Shown here: piece by piece, positions 1 through 8,490 of the stretch | Numbering within the stretch: position 1 is the stretch's first letter | Layout: each line of letters begins with the position of its first letter | The notes under the pieces: model-generated | The model's database searches: none | The model's input: the letters and a program-made list of their open reading frames with translations, nothing else | What the model was told of the DNA's origin: nothing | Position numbers and translations under genes: made by a program | Source: DAHUYF01 sp963789275 | Lineage (GTDB): Bacteria > Pseudomonadota > Alphaproteobacteria > ATCC43930 > CGMCC-115725 | DNA length: 64,000 bases | Direction: 5' to 3' | Assembly: GCA_963789275.1 (NCBI GenBank) | Contig: CAWBKF010000003.1 | Span: forward strand, 512,819-576,818

Positions 1-250
1 CCCCCGATCGGCGGTTTAATCGTCGGCCGTCTGCTTCTGATAACGAACTGTCCCTAGGACGCAATGTGTGCCGATCCTGCGGACCAAAGCGCTGAGGCTG
101 GTCAGTCGGCCGATGCGCGCAGCGCCTGCTAGATTGAGCGCTCTGCCTTGCCCGCGAGGTCGGCATTCCCCACGATCGGCGTTCGACCAAGATCGTCGAG
201 CCGCAGACAAAAGCGAGGCTCCGCGAGGTGGGGTACTGCCGCGGAGCCTC

Positions 251-270
251 TGACAGGTAGCTACCTGTCA
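251..270. promoter_or_regulatory. Perfect 20-base palindrome, candidate operator
   Basis: The sequence TGACAGGTAGCTACCTGTCA reads identically on both strands with no spacer. Perfect palindromes of this size are typical binding sites of dimeric repressors such as TetR-type proteins, but no regulator gene lies nearby and the controlled gene is unknown. The next gene on the plus strand starts 300 bases away. Confidence 0.45.
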
Positions 271-337
271 AGTAACTAAGGGTGGGTCGACAGTTATCAC
301 CACTGGAGGGTCGCGAAAAGCGTATTCGGGCTAGTGA

Positions 338-400
338 CTTCCCCATACCTCGTAATGCCCTTCCCATGCTCGTAATGCGCTTCCCATAATTGTGCAGTGC
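338..400 (+). repeat. Three imperfect direct repeats of about 20 bases
   Basis: The unit CTTCCCATGCTCGTAATGCG occurs at 360-379, with a one-base-longer variant just before it (338-359) and a more diverged copy just after it (380-400). The regular spacing of about two helix turns upstream of the gene at 572 suggests a tandem protein-binding site, although chance low-complexity duplication is possible. Confidence 0.4.
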
Positions 401-571
401 AAAATCAATTGTTGTAATTCGGCAACAGAATTTCGGAATCAGAGAGGAAGGCTACTCTGATACTTGCCACGCCAATCGGGTTTGACGGATGGTTTGGGAA
501 AGCTTGTTAAGGCGGCGTCGCACAGGCCGCGCAACGTCCGTCGGTTCAACCTAAGGGGAGATACGGCTATC

Positions 572-1502
572 ATGAAGACGACACCAACCGTCCGCGCCAT
601 GGGCATCTGCCTGCTCGCCGGCGCTTTGACTATTGCTGCCCGCTCGGCAACCGCCGAAGAAGGGCTTTCACCTTACATGCCGGGCGTATCGGTCGGCTCT
701 GCCGCCGGCGCGCTGCCGCCACCGGGCACCTATTTCGCCAATGACAACGTCTTCATCGACGGCGGCGTGCGCAACAACACCGGCGGCAACGTGCCGGTCA
801 ATGTCTGGCTCGACGTCGACATCCCGTCCGTGCTGTGGGTCCCGAATGTGCAAATCCTCGGGGCGACATTCGCCGTCGCCGCCGTCCAGCCCTATGTGTT
901 CAAGGGGGTGGACGCGACCGGCGCCGGCGGCCGGGCGACGATCTCGAACGGTGCGTTCAACACCATCATCTCGCCGATCAACTTGTCGTGGAACCTGAAC
1001 AACGGCTTCTTCGTCGGCGGCGGCCTCGGCATCTACGTGAAGGACGGGTACACCGTGCACCAACCCTCGGGCTCGGGGCAGGCGGTTGGGCAGCCGGGCA
1101 TCGCCAACAATTTCTGGACCTTCGAGCCGGGGGCTCGCCGTCAGCTATCTCCAGAGCGGCTGGAACCTGACGCTGCACGGCGTGGTCGACTTCAGCACGA
1201 TAGATTCGACGACCAACTACCAATCGGGCGACGTGTTCTATCTCGACTACACCGCCGCCAAGACGTTCGGCAAGTGGACCTTCGGCGTCGGCGGCAACTT
1301 CACCCAGCAATTCACCAACGACACCGTCAACAGCAAGGCGGTGAACGGCAACGGCAACGAGATCCAGCACGTCCTGCTCGGGCCGCTGGTCGCTTACGAT
1401 TTCGGCCCCGTCACCATCGCGGCGAAGGCTATGATCGGGGTGAGTGCGGAAAACGACGCCAACGTGTCCTTCTACCACCTCTCTTTCGCCTTCCCGTTCT
1501 GA
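572..1502 (+). CDS. SphA/phenol meta-pathway-like outer-membrane protein, frameshifted
   Basis: The product looks like the SphA family (Phenol_MetA_deg), predicted outer-membrane beta-barrels often encoded near aromatic-degradation genes. The start has a signal peptide ending near Ala-Thr-Ala, then alternating hydrophobic and polar strands, and the protein ends in Phe-Pro-Phe, as outer-membrane barrels do. A run of five G at 1129-1133 breaks the frame: dropping one G joins Phe-Glu-Pro-Gly to Leu-Ala-Val-Ser-Tyr and gives a protein of about 309 residues. The ATG at 572 lies behind a GGGGAG motif. The break may be a sequencing error, given similar single-base errors across the window. The transported substrate is unknown, and no aromatic-degradation genes are adjacent. 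Confidence 0.7.
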
Positions 1503-1910
1503 ACGGCGACGCGGCGTCGGGCATCAGCCCGACGCCGCCCTTCGCCTGCGCTTGAACGCTCCCAGCTATTGTCTTCTCGGCGACATTGAGCCTGAGTGTA
1601 TCCGGCAGTTGATTCGAAACGGGTGCGCGCTTGGCCATGATGTGTTTCCACGAGTAGACCGTCTTCTCGGTCGGTTTGCGTCTCCCGTGCCCAGCCATCG
1701 ATGATGGCTGTCATGGTGATCGCATTGAACTCGGCCCGCGTCTCCGGAGCGGCTACAACCGCTCTTGAGGGCCCGGAATTCCTCGGACACGCGGACATCG
1801 ACAAGCGAGCCTCTTCGCTTGGCTTCGATTTTGTCCTTCGTGTCTAGGCTTTCTATTCGCCACCGTTTTCCGCCGAGGGCTGGGCCCAGCCTCTCCGGGT
1901 CGGACAAAGC
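1503..1910. other. Degenerate stretch left of the IS481 element
   Basis: No intact gene is visible. Open frames on the minus strand have no recognisable family. At 1892-1906 there is a 15-base sequence identical to the outer end of the neighbouring IS (3195-3209), so this stretch may contain the tip of another, lost IS copy. I see nothing else that I can name. Confidence 0.35.
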
Positions 1911-1958
1911 TGACCGACCCGAGACATGGGTGACGTTTCGTACCGGACACATGGGTAA

Positions 1959-1990
1959 CACTTTCCCCCCGCAATTGCGGGGGGAAAGTG
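1959..1990 (+). repeat. 32-base perfect palindrome over the transposase ribosome-binding site
   Basis: Two 16-base arms (left arm CACTTTCCCCCCGCAA) meet with no loop bases. The right arm contains the GGGGGGAAAG Shine-Dalgarno sequence of the transposase start at 1994. In RNA the hairpin would hide this site. IS10- and IS200-type elements are known to use a similar device to block translation of read-through transcripts; that this IS does so is inference. Confidence 0.6.
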
Positions 1991-1993
1991 TCG

Positions 1994-3175
1994 ATGCCGT
2001 GGAAAGAGAGTTCGGTGATGGACGAGCGTCTTCGGTTTGTGGCCCGCCTGCTGGAAGGCGAGCCGATGAGCCATGTCTGTCGTGAGTTCGGAATCTCGCG
2101 CAAGACCGGCTACAAGATCTTCGATCGCTACAAGGACCACGGGCTCGAGGGCCTGACCGACCGGTCACGCCGGCCGGTACGCTACGCCAACCAGCTCCCG
2201 TACCAAGTCGAGACGGCGATCGTCAGCCTGAAACAGGACAAGCCCCACTGGGGTGCCCGCAAGATCAGGGAGCTCCTGGTGCGCCGGCTGGCCGGCGAGG
2301 TCAGGGTGCCGGCCAAGAGCACCATCCATGCGGTGCTGCATCGCCATGGCTTGGTCAAGCCCGCGATCCGGCGGCGCCACGCCACCGGCACTCCCTTGGC
2401 ACCGGGCCAGGCGCCCAACGATCTCTGGTGCGCCGATTACAAGGGCGAGTTCAAGCTCGGCAACAGGAGCTACTGCTATCCGTTGACCGTCACCGATCAC
2501 GCCTCGCGCTATCTGCTGCTGTGCGAGGCACTCCAGTCAACGCGAGAAGACCTGGCCTTTACCGCCTTCGAGCGGCTGTTCAAGGAGCGCGGACTGCCTG
2601 CCGGCATCCGCTCGGACAACGGCGTTCCCTTTGCCTCCGCCAACGCGCTCTTCAACCTCAGCAGGCTTTCCGTCTGGTGGCTCAGGCTCGGGATCGAGAT
2701 CGAGCGCATCAGGCCCGGCCGCCCGCAACAGAACGGCCGCCATGAGCGCATGCATCTGACGCTCAAAAACGAAGCCACCCGCCCACCAGGCATGAACAGC
2801 CTGCAGCAGCAGGCCAAGTTCGACGCCTTCCTTCAGGAGTTCAACACGGAACGCCCGCACGAAGCGATCGGCATGAAATGCCCGGCCGAGCGTTATACCC
2901 CGTCATCCCGGACCTATCGCGGCCTGCCCGAGATCAGCTACCCCTTTCATGATCGCGAGATTCTCGTTACCGCCTGCGGCCGCATCTGCCTGCACCGCAA
3001 AAAGATCAACTTCTCAACCGTCTTCGCCGGCCAGACCGTCGGCATCAAGGAGGTTGACGATGCCGTTTGGCTCGTCTCCTTCATGCACTATGATCTGGGA
3101 TACTTCGACCTGGAGCAACGAACCCTGCAACCCCTCGACAACCCTTTCGGCCCGAGGTTGTCACCCATGTCTTAG
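1994..3175 (+). CDS. IS481-family transposase
   Basis: This DDE transposase of 393 residues cuts and joins the ends of the surrounding IS. It has an N-terminal helix-turn-helix (about residues 10-60, with Arg-Glu-Phe-Gly-Ile-Ser-Arg-Lys) and an rve integrase core. Candidate catalytic residues are the Asp in Cys-Ala-Asp-Tyr-Lys-Gly, the Asp in Arg-Ser-Asp-Asn-Gly, and the Glu in Gly-Arg-His-Glu-Arg-Met-His. The ATG at 1994 is preferred because a GGGGGAAAG site precedes it; a GTG two codons earlier is possible. The frame is intact and full length for the family, so the element may be active. Its ribosome-binding site lies in a perfect palindrome that could repress translation. Confidence 0.88.
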   Translation: MPWKESSVMDERLRFVARLLEGEPMSHVCREFGISRKTGYKIFDRYKDHGLEGLTDRSRRPVRYANQLPYQVETAIVSLKQDKPHWGARKIRELLVRRLAGEVRVPAKSTIHAVLHRHGLVKPAIRRRHATGTPLAPGQAPNDLWCADYKGEFKLGNRSYCYPLTVTDHASRYLLLCEALQSTREDLAFTAFERLFKERGLPAGIRSDNGVPFASANALFNLSRLSVWWLRLGIEIERIRPGRPQQNGRHERMHLTLKNEATRPPGMNSLQQQAKFDAFLQEFNTERPHEAIGMKCPAERYTPSSRTYRGLPEISYPFHDREILVTACGRICLHRKKINFSTVFAGQTVGIKEVDDAVWLVSFMHYDLGYFDLEQRTLQPLDNPFGPRLSPMS

Positions 3176-3218
3176 GTACGTTCCGTTACCCATGTCTCCG
3201 GGTCGGACAAGCAAGCGT

Positions 3219-3310
3219 TGGCGGAGAGGGAGGGATTCGAACCCTCGAGACCCCTCACGAGGCCTAACGGTTTTCGAGACCGCCCCGATCGACCACTCTG
3301 GCACCTCTCC
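3219..3310 (-). tRNA. tRNA-Ser (anticodon CGA)
   Basis: Read on the minus strand, the 92-nucleotide RNA has a 7-bp acceptor stem (GGAGAGG with CCTCTCC), a discriminator G, an encoded CCA end and the standard GGTTCGAATCC T-loop. The anticodon loop CTCGAAA sits on a GCGGT/ACCGT stem and gives CGA, decoding UCG serine codons. The long variable arm between the anticodon and T arms is diagnostic for serine tRNA. The IS481 element ends nine bases beyond its 3' end. Confidence 0.93.
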
Positions 3311-3380
3311 GCAAGGCTGCATGATCAAAGGACGCAGGAGCTGAACCCGCGCCGGTCGACGGAAGGGGGCGGAGCCTAAC

Positions 3381-3557
3381 CTATGACCTGTTTTGCCGCA
3401 ACCGCGCCTGCTGGTCGGCGATCGGGATGGCAATGAGCTTGGGGCGCTGGCCGGCGCCGTCGGGACAATATCGATTGAGCCGCTCGACGCCGGCGACGAT
3501 GCCGGCCACGGCGAAGACCAGGCCGATATAGCTGGTGAACTGCGCTAGCAATATCAT
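3381..3557 (-). CDS. Small predicted membrane protein
   Basis: This 58-residue protein begins with one hydrophobic segment (about residues 1-24: Met-Ile-Leu-Leu-Ala-Gln-Phe then Leu-Val-Phe-Ala-Val-Ala-Gly) and ends in a short polar tail. The ATG at 3557 is chosen because GGAGGA lies six bases upstream; an in-frame ATG at 3578 lacks such a site. I recognise no family. It lies between the tRNA-Ser and the L21 operon, pointing toward the tRNA. Confidence 0.5.
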   Translation of the reverse strand: MILLAQFTSYIGLVFAVAGIVAGVERLNRYCPDGAGQRPKLIAIPIADQQARLRQNRS

Positions 3558-3786
3558 GCCATCCTCCGACGTGGTCATCGGCGCGGCTTGCGGGTGCCAG
3601 GGCGCGCAAGATTTCTCTTGCGCAATTATTCTGCCTCATCTTGATATGACTGTCAATTTTGCAGGAATTTAAAAGTAAACAGCAAATTAATTCCCCGTAT
3701 AGCCGTGGTTCTATTGTGCTTTTTACTGGAAACGCGCGGCGGCGACAGTGCCGGCGGGATCGGTCGACGGCATCGGGCAAACCCGG

Positions 3787-3814
3787 TTGACAGCGTCGGC
3801 ATCCCCGCTATAGT
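3787..3814 (+). promoter_or_regulatory. Promoter of the rplU-rpmA operon
   Basis: A perfect -35 TTGACA (3787-3792) and a -10 TATAGT (3809-3814) are separated by 16 bases, about 60 bases before rplU. This matches the housekeeping sigma-70 consensus well, as expected for ribosomal protein genes. Confidence 0.75.
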
Positions 3815-3874
3815 GCGCCTCCTTCGGACGGGACTTCGCCCGTCCGTTCGATTTTCAGCGCAAAGCACCCGCTC

Positions 3875-4180
3875 ATGTTCGCAGTCATCCGCACCGGCGG
3901 CAAGCAGTACAAGGTCGCCAAAGACGACGTCATCACGGTGGAGAAGCTCGTCGGCGAGCCGGGCTCGACCGTGACGCTGGACGACGTGCTCATGGTGGGC
4001 GAAGGCGCATCGGCCAAGACCAAGGCGCCGGGCGCCCAGGTCACCGCCGAGGTGGTGGAGCAGATCAGGGCCGACAAGGTGCTGATCTTCAAGAAGCGGC
4101 GCCGGCACAATTACCGCCGCAAGAACGGCCACCGCCAGCCTCTGACCGTGCTGAAGGTCACCGGCATCACCGCCGGCTAG
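3875..4180 (+). CDS. rplU: 50S ribosomal protein L21
   Basis: L21 is a 23S rRNA-binding protein of the large subunit. The 101-residue product has the family start Met-Phe-Ala-Val-Ile-(Arg)-Thr-Gly-Gly-Lys-Gln-Tyr and the basic C-terminal signature Lys-Lys-Arg-Arg-Arg-His-Asn-Tyr-Arg-Arg-Lys-Asn-Gly-His-Arg. Length matches short L21 proteins. It is followed after 16 bases by rpmA, and a strong promoter lies upstream at 3787-3814. Confidence 0.97.
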   Translation: MFAVIRTGGKQYKVAKDDVITVEKLVGEPGSTVTLDDVLMVGEGASAKTKAPGAQVTAEVVEQIRADKVLIFKKRRRHNYRRKNGHRQPLTVLKVTGITAG

Positions 4181-4196
4181 CCAGGGAGACAGGGCG

Positions 4197-4469
4197 ATGG
4201 CGCATAAGAAAGCAGGCGGCTCCTCGCGCAACGGGCGTGACAGCGCCGGCCGCCGCCTCGGCGTCAAGAAATTTGGCGGCCAGAGCGTGCTCGCCGGCAA
4301 CATCCTCGTGCGCCAGCGCGGCACCAAGTACCATGCCGGCGACAATGTCGATATGGGCCGCGACCACACGCTGTTCTCCAAGATCGACGGGCAGGTCGCC
4401 TTTCACGCCACCACCGGCGGGCGCACCTATGTGTCGGTGGCGCCGCTGCCGGCAGAGGCCGCCGAATAG
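4197..4469 (+). CDS. rpmA: 50S ribosomal protein L27
   Basis: L27 lies near the peptidyl-transferase centre. The 90-residue product begins Met-Ala-His-Lys-Lys-Ala-Gly-Gly-Ser-Ser and carries Asn-Gly-Arg-Asp-Ser plus Arg-Leu-Gly-Val-Lys-Lys-Phe-Gly-Gly, all family hallmarks. There is no cleavable N-terminal extension of the Firmicutes type. It is co-transcribed with rplU and followed by an intrinsic terminator at 4511-4537 that lies in front of obgE. Confidence 0.97.
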   Translation: MAHKKAGGSSRNGRDSAGRRLGVKKFGGQSVLAGNILVRQRGTKYHAGDNVDMGRDHTLFSKIDGQVAFHATTGGRTYVSVAPLPAEAAE

Positions 4470-4510
4470 GCCGTTCCGCCCGGCGCGCCGCGCCAGTAGC
4501 AGCTGCTCGA

Positions 4511-4537
4511 GGGGGAATGGCCGCATTCCCCCTTTTT
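4511..4537 (+). terminator. Intrinsic terminator between rpmA and obgE
   Basis: A perfect 9-bp stem (GGGGGAATG with CATTCCCCC) closes a four-base loop and is followed directly by five T. It ends 22 bases before the obgE start. It should end much of the ribosomal-protein transcript while allowing some read-through to obgE, unless obgE has its own promoter, which I do not see. Confidence 0.85.
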
Positions 4538-4559
4538 CATTGGGCTTGAGAGGCACGTC

Positions 4560-5606
4560 ATGAAGTTCCTCGACCAGGCCAAGATCTACGTCCGAAGCGG
4601 CGACGGCGGCGCCGGGGCGGTGAGCTTTCGCCGCGAGAAATTCATCGAGTTCGGCGGCCCCGATGGCGGCGATGGCGGGCGCGGCGGCGATGTCGTGATC
4701 GAGACGGCGGCCAATCTCAACACCCTCATCGACTACCGCTATCTGCAGCATTTCAAGGCCGAGAAGGGCCATCACGGCATGGGTGCGAACCGCAGCGGCG
4801 CCGCCGGCGAGGATGTGGTGCTGCGCGTCCCGGTCGGCACCGAGATCCTCGACGAGGAGAACGAGCAGGTGCTGCTCGACCTCACCACCCCCGGCGAGCG
4901 CCATGTCCTGCTGAAGGGCGGCGATGGCGGCTTCGGCAATGCGCATTTCAAGAGCTCGACCAACCGCGCGCCGCGCCGCGCCGATGCCGGCTGGCCCGGC
5001 GAGGAGCGCTGGATCTGGCTCAGGCTCAAGCTGATTGCGGACGCCGGGCTGGTCGGCCTGCCCAACGCCGGCAAGTCGACCTTCCTCGCCGCCACCTCGC
5101 GCGCCCGCCCCAAGATCGCCGACTATCCCTTCACCACGCTCCGCCCGCAGCTCGGCGTGGTCGAGGCGCATGGCGAGGAGTTCGTCATCGCCGACCTGCC
5201 GGGCCTGATCGAGGGCGCGAGCGAGGGCGCCGGCCTCGGCCATCGCTTCCTCGGCCATGTCGAGCGCTGCGCCGTGATCCTGCATCTGATCGACGGCACC
5301 GAGGAGGATGTGGTCGGCAATTACCGCGCCATCCGCCGCGAGCTCGAGCGCTATGGCCACGGCCTGCCCGAGAAGCCCGAGATCATCGGGCTCAACAAGG
5401 CCGACGCCGTGCCCGCCGCCGAGCTCGCCGCCAAGCGCCGCAAGCTGCAGCGCGCCAGCAAGCGCCTGGTGCTGGCGCTGTCGGGGGTCAGCGGCAAGGG
5501 CGTGCCCGAGACGCTGGCGGCGCTCTATGCGGTGATCAAATCACAGCGCGAGGCCGTCGCCGAGGCAACAGCGGCGGCGGAAACGGCGCCGGAAGCCGCG
5601 TCGTGA
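4560..5606 (+). CDS. obgE: GTPase ObgE/CgtA
   Basis: ObgE is an essential GTPase acting in 50S assembly and stress signalling. The 348-residue protein has the glycine-rich Obg fold at residues 1-158 (many Gly-Gly-Asp-Gly-Gly motifs), then a GTPase domain with G1 Gly-Leu-Pro-Asn-Ala-Gly-Lys-Ser-Thr near 165, G3 Asp-Leu-Pro-Gly-Leu-Ile-Glu-Gly-Ala near 212, and Asn-Lys-Ala-Asp near 280. The C-terminus is short and Ala/Glu-rich, as in alphaproteobacteria. Its stop overlaps the proB start by four bases, so translation is probably coupled. Confidence 0.97.
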   Translation: MKFLDQAKIYVRSGDGGAGAVSFRREKFIEFGGPDGGDGGRGGDVVIETAANLNTLIDYRYLQHFKAEKGHHGMGANRSGAAGEDVVLRVPVGTEILDEENEQVLLDLTTPGERHVLLKGGDGGFGNAHFKSSTNRAPRRADAGWPGEERWIWLRLKLIADAGLVGLPNAGKSTFLAATSRARPKIADYPFTTLRPQLGVVEAHGEEFVIADLPGLIEGASEGAGLGHRFLGHVERCAVILHLIDGTEEDVVGNYRAIRRELERYGHGLPEKPEIIGLNKADAVPAAELAAKRRKLQRASKRLVLALSGVSGKGVPETLAALYAVIKSQREAVAEATAAAETAPEAAS

Positions 5607-6718
5607 ACGGCGGCCTCGCCGCGGCCAGGCGCCTCATCGTCAAGATCGGCTCGGCGCTGCTGGTCGATGATGCCACCGGCGATATCCGCCGCGCCTGGCT
5701 CGAGGCGCTGGTGGCGGATCTGGCGCGCTGCCGCGGCCGCGGCCAGGAGGTGCTGATCGTCTCGTCGGGCGCGATCGCCGTCGGCCGCCGCCATCTCGGC
5801 CTCACCGGCCGCGCGCTCAAGCTCGAGGAGAAGCAGGCCGCCGCCGCCACCGGCCAGATCCGGCTCGCGCATGCCTATCAGGAGGCGCTGGCCCGCCACG
5901 GCCTCACCGTGGCGCAGATCCTGCTGACGCCCGAGGACACCGAGGAGCGCCGCCGCCATCTCAACGCGCGCGCCACGCTGGAGCAGCTGCTGGCGCTGGG
6001 CGCGGTGCCGGTGATCAACGAGAACGACACGGTGGCCACCACCGAGATCCGCTTCGGCGACAACGACCGGCTGGCCGCGCGCGTGGCGCAGATGATCACC
6101 GCCGACACGCTCGTGCTGCTCTCCGACATCGACGGGCTCTACACCGCCGACCCGCGCCGCGACCCCGACGCGCGCCACGTCCCGGAGGTCCGCGAGATCA
6201 CGCCGGAGATCGAGGCGATGGGCGGCGCGGCGCCGGCCGGCTACAGCTCCGGCGGCATGGTGACCAAGCTCGCCGCGGCGCGCATCGCGCTCGCCGCCGG
6301 CTGCCGCATGGTGATCGCCCGCGGTGACGGCCTCCATCCGCTCGAGGCGCTCGAGGCCGGGGCGCGCTGCACCTGGTTCCTTCCCGCCGCCGAGCCGCGC
6401 ACGGCGCGCAAGCGCTGGATCGCCGGCACGCTCAACCCGGTGGGCGCGCTCACCATCGATGACGGCGCCGCGGCGGCGCTGCGCCGCGGCACCAGCCTGC
6501 TGCCCGCCGGGGTCGTCGCGGTCGACGGCAGCTTCGAGCGCGGCGACGCGGTGGTGGTGCGCAGCGGCGACGGGCGCGAGCTGGCGCGCGGGCTCTGCGC
6601 CTATTCGAGCGCCGATGCCCGCGCCATCGCCGGCCACAAAAGCGGTGAAATCGAGGCCATCCTCGGCTACCGTGGGCGGCACGAGATGATCCATCGCGAC
6701 GATCTGGTGGTGAGCTGA
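5603..6718 (+). CDS. proB: Glutamate 5-kinase
   Basis: ProB phosphorylates glutamate to gamma-glutamyl phosphate, the first step of proline synthesis. The 371-residue protein has the amino-acid kinase fold (Ile-Val-Lys-Ile-Gly-Ser-Ala at the start, Ser-Ser-Gly-Ala-Ile-Ala near 55, Asn-Glu-Asn-Asp near 137, Ser-Asp-Ile-Asp-Gly-Leu-Tyr near 174) and a C-terminal PUA domain from about 280. The GTG start overlaps the obgE stop. proA follows after one base, so the two enzymes that handle the unstable acyl phosphate are made together. Confidence 0.96.
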   Translation: MNGGLAAARRLIVKIGSALLVDDATGDIRRAWLEALVADLARCRGRGQEVLIVSSGAIAVGRRHLGLTGRALKLEEKQAAAATGQIRLAHAYQEALARHGLTVAQILLTPEDTEERRRHLNARATLEQLLALGAVPVINENDTVATTEIRFGDNDRLAARVAQMITADTLVLLSDIDGLYTADPRRDPDARHVPEVREITPEIEAMGGAAPAGYSSGGMVTKLAAARIALAAGCRMVIARGDGLHPLEALEAGARCTWFLPAAEPRTARKRWIAGTLNPVGALTIDDGAAAALRRGTSLLPAGVVAVDGSFERGDAVVVRSGDGRELARGLCAYSSADARAIAGHKSGEIEAILGYRGRHEMIHRDDLVVS

Positions 6719-6719
6719 G

Positions 6720-7998
6720 ATGGCGGCGCTGGAGACGACCAACGATCTCTATGCCGAGATGCGCGCCATCGGGGCGCAGGCGCGTCGCGCCGCGGCGCTG
6801 ATGGCGCGCGCCGCGCCGGCACAGAAGACCTCGGCGCTCCGGGCGGCGGCCGCGGCGCTGCGCGCGGGCCGCGCCGAGATCCTCGAGGAGAACCGCATCG
6901 ACCTCGCCGATGCCGGGCAGCACGCGCTGTCGCCGGCGCTGGTCGACCGCCTCATGCTCGACGACAAGCGGGTCGAGGCGATGGCAAGCGGGCTCGAGGA
7001 GGTGGCGGCGCTGCCCGATCCCGTCGGCAAGGAGCTGGCGCGCTGGAGCCGGCCCAACGGACTCGACATCGCGCGCGTGACGCGTACCGCTGGGGGTCAT
7101 CGGCATCATCTACGAATCGCGCCCCAACGTCACCGCCGATGCCGGCGGGCTCAGCCTGCGCGCCGGCAATGCCGCCATCCTGCGCGGCGGCTCCGAGAGC
7201 TTCCATTCCTCGCGCGTCATCGGCGCCGCCGTGCGCAGCGGGCTGAAGCAGGCGGGTCTGCCGGAGGACGCGGTGCAGCTGGTGCCGACGCGCGACCGCG
7301 CCGCGGTCGGCATGATGCTGACGCTCACCGAATATATCGACGTCATCGTGCCGCGCGGCGGACGCTCGCTGATCGAGCGGGTGCAGCGCGAGGCTCGCAT
7401 GCCGGTGATCGCCCATCTCGAGGGCGTCTGCCACGTCTATGTCGACGGCGCCGCCGATCTCGCCAAGGCGCGGCGCATCGTGCTGAACGCCAAGATGCGC
7501 CGCACCGGCGTCTGCGGCGCCGCCGAGACGCTGCTGGTCGACCGCGCCGCGGCGGCGGCGATGCTGCCGCCGATCCTCGCCGATCTGCGCCAGGCGGGCT
7601 GCGAGATCCGCGGCGACGCGGCGGTGCGCGCCCTCGATCCGGCGGCGCTGCCGGCGAGCGAGGAGGATTGGAGCACGGAATATCTCGACGCCATCCTCTC
7701 GGTCGCCATCGTCGACGGCGTCGACGGCGCGGTCGAGCATGTCAACCGCTACGGCTCGCATCACACCGACGCCATCGTCAGCGAGGACAAGGCGACGGCC
7801 GAGCGCTTCCTCGCCGAAATCGACAGCGCCATCGTGCTGCACAACGCCTCGACGCAATTCGCCGATGGCGGCGAGTTCGGCATGGGCGCGGAGATCGGCA
7901 TCTCGACCGGCCGCCTGCCGCCGCGCGGGCCGGTCGGCGCCGAGCAGCTCGTCAGCTACAAATACCTCGTCCGCGGCAACGGCCAGATCCGGCCCTGA
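6720..7998 (+). CDS. proA: Gamma-glutamyl phosphate reductase, frameshifted
   Basis: ProA reduces gamma-glutamyl phosphate to the semialdehyde using NADPH. The frame breaks at about 7080: removing one A restores the family segment Arg-Val-Arg-Val-Pro-Leu-Gly-Val-Ile-Gly-Ile-Ile-Tyr-Glu and a protein of 425 residues, the usual length. Downstream are Asn-Ala-Ala-Ile-Leu-Arg-Gly-Gly-Ser-Glu and the catalytic-cysteine region Arg-Arg-Thr-Gly-Val-Cys-Gly-Ala. Both parts are well conserved, so a sequencing error is the best explanation. It directly follows proB. Confidence 0.93.
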
Positions 7999-8043
7999 GG
8001 CTGACGGACGCCGGAGTTGGCACTGCCGGCGAATTGCCGGGCA

Positions 8044-8490
8044 TCAGCTGAGATCGTTCCGAACCGGTGAGAGGCGGCTTTGGCGCAGGAGATACAACCG
8101 TCGCGGCAACGGCGACGGCGCCGCGCCGGTGCGGACGATCTGCTCCACGACCTGCAGCGCCTGAACCACATCCGCCGGCGTGTAGGGCTTGGTGAGGCAC
8201 GCCTCGCCGACGGCCGGCGGCTTCTCGAGAACGCGATGGCAGTTGCCGGTCGCATAAAGAATGCCGGGATTGACGCGCTTGGCGAGCTCGGCGGCGGCAT
8301 CGAGGCCGTCGTCGCCGCCGGCTAGCCGCAAATCGATGATCGCCAGATCCGGCTTGTGCTGCTCGCACAAGGCGATCACCTCGGAAACGCTGCAGGCGAT
8401 CCCGCAGGCCTCGTAGCCGCCGCCGACGACGGCTTCCTGCAGCATCTCGGCGATCATGAAATCATCCTCTGCGATCAGTACTTTCGCCAC
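8044..8490 (-). CDS. Stand-alone response-regulator receiver protein
   Basis: This 148-residue protein consists of one CheY-like receiver domain: acidic pair Glu-Asp-Asp at residues 8-10, phospho-acceptor Asp in Ile-Ile-Asp-Leu-Arg-Leu near 53, conserved Thr in Tyr-Ala-Thr-Gly, and Lys in Thr-Lys-Pro-Tyr. No DNA-binding output domain follows. The GTG at 8490 is chosen because AGAGGAAG sits about eight bases upstream. It is divergent from the sensor kinase at 8629, its probable partner. Such single-domain receivers often relay phosphate from HWE/HisKA_2 kinases. Confidence 0.85.
   Translation of the reverse strand: MAKVLIAEDDFMIAEMLQEAVVGGGYEACGIACSVSEVIALCEQHKPDLAIIDLRLAGGDDGLDAAAELAKRVNPGILYATGNCHRVLEKPPAVGEACLTKPYTPADVVQALQVVEQIVRTGAAPSPLPRRLYLLRQSRLSPVRNDLS

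Larger units (their letters stand above)
1..571. other. Left-edge region without a supported gene
   Basis: I see no credible coding region here; the short open frames on both strands lack a convincing ribosome-binding site and resemble nothing I know. The stretch does contain a perfect 20-base palindrome at 251-270 and a run of about 20-base direct repeats at 338-400, both listed separately. It could be the tail of a gene outside the window plus the regulatory region of the outer-membrane protein gene at 572. Confidence 0.5.
1911..3209 (+). mobile_element. IS481-family insertion sequence
   Basis: One transposase gene fills the element. The ends form imperfect inverted repeats of about 50 bases: the left end starts TGACCGACCC and the right end, read on the other strand, starts TGTCCGACCC; both continue with two ACATGGGT blocks. 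The right end stops nine bases from the 3' end of a tRNA-Ser gene. I could not find a clean target duplication. A perfect 32-base palindrome lies just inside the left end. Confidence 0.8.

Noticed and set aside
338..400. CRISPR array
   Set aside because: Only three short imperfect repeats without unique spacers, and no cas genes.
4167..5360. Long minus-strand open frame opposite obgE, and similar long frames opposite proB, atpA, priA, sucA and others
   Set aside because: They mirror the codon bias of well-identified genes in GC-rich DNA, have Ala/Arg/Gly-rich low-complexity products and match no family.
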